Assembly: GCA_016195205.1 (NCBI GenBank)
Contig: JACQAB010000090.1
Location: forward strand, 1 to 7,271
Direction of reading: 5' to 3'
Source: Pseudomonadota bacterium
GTDB taxonomy: Bacteria; Pseudomonadota; Alphaproteobacteria; UBA9219; RGZA01
DNA: 7,271 bases
In this document: piece by piece, positions 5,458 to 7,271 of the stretch
Layout: the number at the start of each line of letters is the position of its first letter
Position numbering within the stretch: the first letter of the stretch is position 1
The notes under the pieces: generated by a model
Database searches by the model: none
What the model was told of the DNA's origin: nothing
What the model saw: the letters and a program-made list of their open reading frames with translations, nothing else
Made by a program: the position numbers and the translations under genes

Positions 5458-6218
5458 TGAGCGAGGTTCTTTTGAAAATTGACAACCTGCATGTGCGCTA
5501 TCAGGAGAAAGGCATCCTGAAAGGCATTTCGCTTTCCATTAAAGAAGGCGAGGTTCACGCCATCATGGGTCCCAACGGCAGCGGCAAAAGCACGCTGTCT
5601 TTTGTGCTGGCCGGACGGCAGGGCTATGAAGTGACCAAAGGCTCGGCCAGTTTCCGCGGCAAAGACCTGTTCGTCCTGTCGCCCGAAGAACGCGCCGGCG
5701 CCGGATTCTTTTTAAGCTTCCAGCATCCCGTGGAAATTCCCGGCGTTTCCACCATGAATTTTCTGAAAACCTCGGTGAACGCGGTGCGCCGCGCCCAGGG
5801 ACAATCGGAATATGATGCCGTGGCTTTTCTGCGCCTGGTGCGCGAAAAGGCGGCTGCCCTGGGCATTTCCGAAGACATGCTGAAACGCAGCCTGAACAAG
5901 GATTTTTCGGGCGGCGAGAAAAAACGCTGCGAGATCCTGCAAATGGCGCTGCTCGAGCCCGCCATGGCGGTGCTGGATGAAACCGATTCCGGCCTGGATA
6001 TCGACGCGCTGAAAACCGTGGCCGACGGCATCAACGCGTTGCGTGGTGAAAAGCGCGCCATGCTGCTGATCACCCATTATCAACGCCTGCTTTCCTATGT
6101 GGTGCCCGACGTGGTGCATGTGCTGGTCGACGGGCGCATAGCAGAGACCGGCGGGCGTGATCTGGCACAAGAGTTGGAAGCCACAGGCTATGCCCGTTTT
6201 CTGAAAGCGGCGGCGTAA
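5457..6218 (+). CDS. sufC: Fe-S cluster assembly ATPase SufC
   Basis: SufC is the ABC-type ATPase of the SufBC2D complex. It is cytoplasmic and not a transporter; ATP-driven dimerisation opens the SufB-SufD interface during cluster assembly. The length of 253 residues is normal for the family. Motifs in order are Walker A GPNGSGKST (38-46), Q-loop Q89 in LSFQHPVEIPG (86-96), the ABC signature FSGGEKKRCEIL (150-161), Walker B with D-loop AVLDETDSGLD (171-181; D174, and E175 as catalytic glutamate) and H-loop H207 in LITHYQRLL. The QHPVEIPGV and GGEKKR stretches are typical of SufC rather than transporter ATPases. It starts within the stop codon of sufB (TAATG) and ends one base before sufD, so the three genes are translationally coupled. 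All catalytic residues are intact. Confidence 0.97.
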   Translation: MSEVLLKIDNLHVRYQEKGILKGISLSIKEGEVHAIMGPNGSGKSTLSFVLAGRQGYEVTKGSASFRGKDLFVLSPEERAGAGFFLSFQHPVEIPGVSTMNFLKTSVNAVRRAQGQSEYDAVAFLRLVREKAAALGISEDMLKRSLNKDFSGGEKKRCEILQMALLEPAMAVLDETDSGLDIDALKTVADGINALRGEKRAMLLITHYQRLLSYVVPDVVHVLVDGRIAETGGRDLAQELEATGYARFLKAAA

Positions 6219-6219
6219 G

Positions 6220-7271
6220 ATGACGGAGATTCCTAATTACCTGAAAGACATCGTGCTGGATGGCGTGTTGCCGCCCGATCTTTCGGGGCTGAGCTGGAAT
6301 TTCATGCGTTACCTGCGCGAAGAAGCACTGGAGCGTTTCCTGCAGCAAGGCCTGCCCACGCAGAAGGAAGAAGACTGGCACTACACCAGCCTGTCCGGCG
6401 TGGAAAAACAGCATTGGCAGCGCATTTTAAGCACCACTGACATTCAGGACACCATCCCCTCGCTGGTTCCAGATTCCATTGGCCGGCTGCTGTTCGTGGA
6501 TGGTTATCACTCCGATGCGCATGCGCGGATGAAGCGCATTCCGCCCGGCCTGCACATCACCTCGCTGCAGGAAGCGCTGCAGGAGCGCAACGAGAAGGTG
6601 CATGCTTTCCTTCAGGACGCCCCTTCCGAAAGCTGGCACGATCTGAACATGGCGCTGTTCGATGACGGAATCCTGATCGAAGTCGAACCCGGCGTGAAAA
6701 TCACCCAGCCGCTGGAACTGGTTTTTCTGGCCACCGAATGCGCGGCGCCCGCCACCTATCACGCGCGCATCATGATTGATATGGGCGAAGGCTCCTCGCT
6801 TGATGTGGTGGAGATGCGCGGCGGACGCGGCATCGGACACAGCCATCATTTTGGCAGCACCATTGCCACGCATCATCTGGCCGCGGGCGCGCAGCTGCGC
6901 AAAACCTGCGCGATTGCCAGCAGCCCGCATGCCATCCGTCTGATGCATGAGAAAACCCTGCTGGCCGAACGGGCCAATTTTGAACTGAATCTGATGCATC
7001 TGGGCGGTGGTTTGGTGCGGCAAAGCGTGGAAACGCACCATGCCGGCGAAAATGCGCGGTCCAGCCTGCGCGCGCTGAATTACGCCGATGGCCGCCACAT
7101 AGACCTGCTTACCAACATGCGCCACGAGGCGCCACACACGCAAAGCCGGCAGGAAATCCGCGCCCTGGCCCGCAACAAGGGCCACACCGTGTTCCAGGGC
7201 AAGGTGCTGGTCGAAAAAAATGCGCAGAAAACCGACGCCCATCAAATGCACCGCGCCATGCTGCTGTCGGA
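6220..7271 (+). CDS. sufD: Fe-S cluster assembly protein SufD, partial (C-terminus beyond right edge)
   Basis: SufD is the SufB paralogue that pairs with SufB and one SufC in the SufBC2D scaffold and helps iron entry to the nascent cluster. The frame is open from ATG 6220, one base after the sufC stop, to the window end, giving 350 complete codons. E. coli SufD has 423, so roughly 70 residues are probably missing. The N-terminal family mark KEEDWHYTSLSG (49-60) is present. The beta-helix core follows, with NMALFDDGILIEVEPGVKIT (143-162), GGGLVRQSV (262-270) and the repeat-like stretch HTQSRQEIRALARNKGHTVF (306-325). It ends in the conserved FQGKVLVEKNAQKTDAHQM region (325-343). The C-terminal segment with the histidine corresponding to E. 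coli H360 lies outside the window and cannot be checked. There is no clear Shine-Dalgarno sequence, and coupling to sufC is likely. sufS would be the expected next gene. A long antisense frame over this gene is a codon-bias shadow. Confidence 0.95.
   Translation, partial: MTEIPNYLKDIVLDGVLPPDLSGLSWNFMRYLREEALERFLQQGLPTQKEEDWHYTSLSGVEKQHWQRILSTTDIQDTIPSLVPDSIGRLLFVDGYHSDAHARMKRIPPGLHITSLQEALQERNEKVHAFLQDAPSESWHDLNMALFDDGILIEVEPGVKITQPLELVFLATECAAPATYHARIMIDMGEGSSLDVVEMRGGRGIGHSHHFGSTIATHHLAAGAQLRKTCAIASSPHAIRLMHEKTLLAERANFELNLMHLGGGLVRQSVETHHAGENARSSLRALNYADGRHIDLLTNMRHEAPHTQSRQEIRALARNKGHTVFQGKVLVEKNAQKTDAHQMHRAMLLS

Noticed and set aside
6427..7251. 274-residue open frame on the minus strand opposite sufD
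   Set aside because: Its product is rich in His, Gln, Ala and Gly, with no domain I recognise, and it is fully antisense to a well-supported sufD. It is an effect of high G+C in third codon positions.

Overview
The window looks like a core-genome segment of a G+C-rich proteobacterium, most likely an alphaproteobacterium. This rests on three things: a histone deacetylase-like gene, xseB, ispA and tlyA running together on one strand; a divergent suf operon headed by an Rrf2-type regulator; and a strong preference for G/C in third codon positions. The assignment is inferred from gene order and protein character, not from a marker phylogeny.

Left block, minus strand (1 to 3358), read in the direction of transcription. 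First is a class II-type HDAC/acetylpolyamine amidohydrolase-family enzyme (3358-2420), then the exonuclease VII small subunit xseB (2375-2118) and the farnesyl-diphosphate synthase ispA (2111-1212). A 73-bp gap built of heptad repeats in tandem and inverted order follows, then the rRNA 2'-O-methyltransferase tlyA (1138-404). After an 83-bp gap comes an unrecognised small gene running off the left edge (320-1). In many relatives dxs lies between ispA and tlyA; here only the repeat element is found at that place.

Central divergent region (3359-3498). This 140-bp stretch separates the HDAC gene from the suf operon. It holds a perfect 17-bp palindrome directly upstream of the Rrf2-family gene, a likely Fe-S-responsive operator, and a 12-bp palindrome next to the HDAC start.

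Right block, plus strand (3499 to the right edge). A [2Fe-2S]-type Rrf2 regulator (3499-3954) is followed with almost no spacing by sufB, sufC and sufD. The last is cut by the window end after about 350 residues. SufB, SufC and SufD form the scaffold/ATPase complex that builds Fe-S clusters, and the regulator probably adjusts operon expression to cluster demand.

No tRNA, rRNA, CRISPR, insertion sequence or phage gene was seen, and no stretch over 300 bp lacks a gene. I see no evidence of a novel multi-gene system. The items most worth a second look are the heptad-repeat element at the expected dxs position, the regulator's palindromic operator, and the acidic, possibly calcium-binding stretch in the partial left-edge protein.
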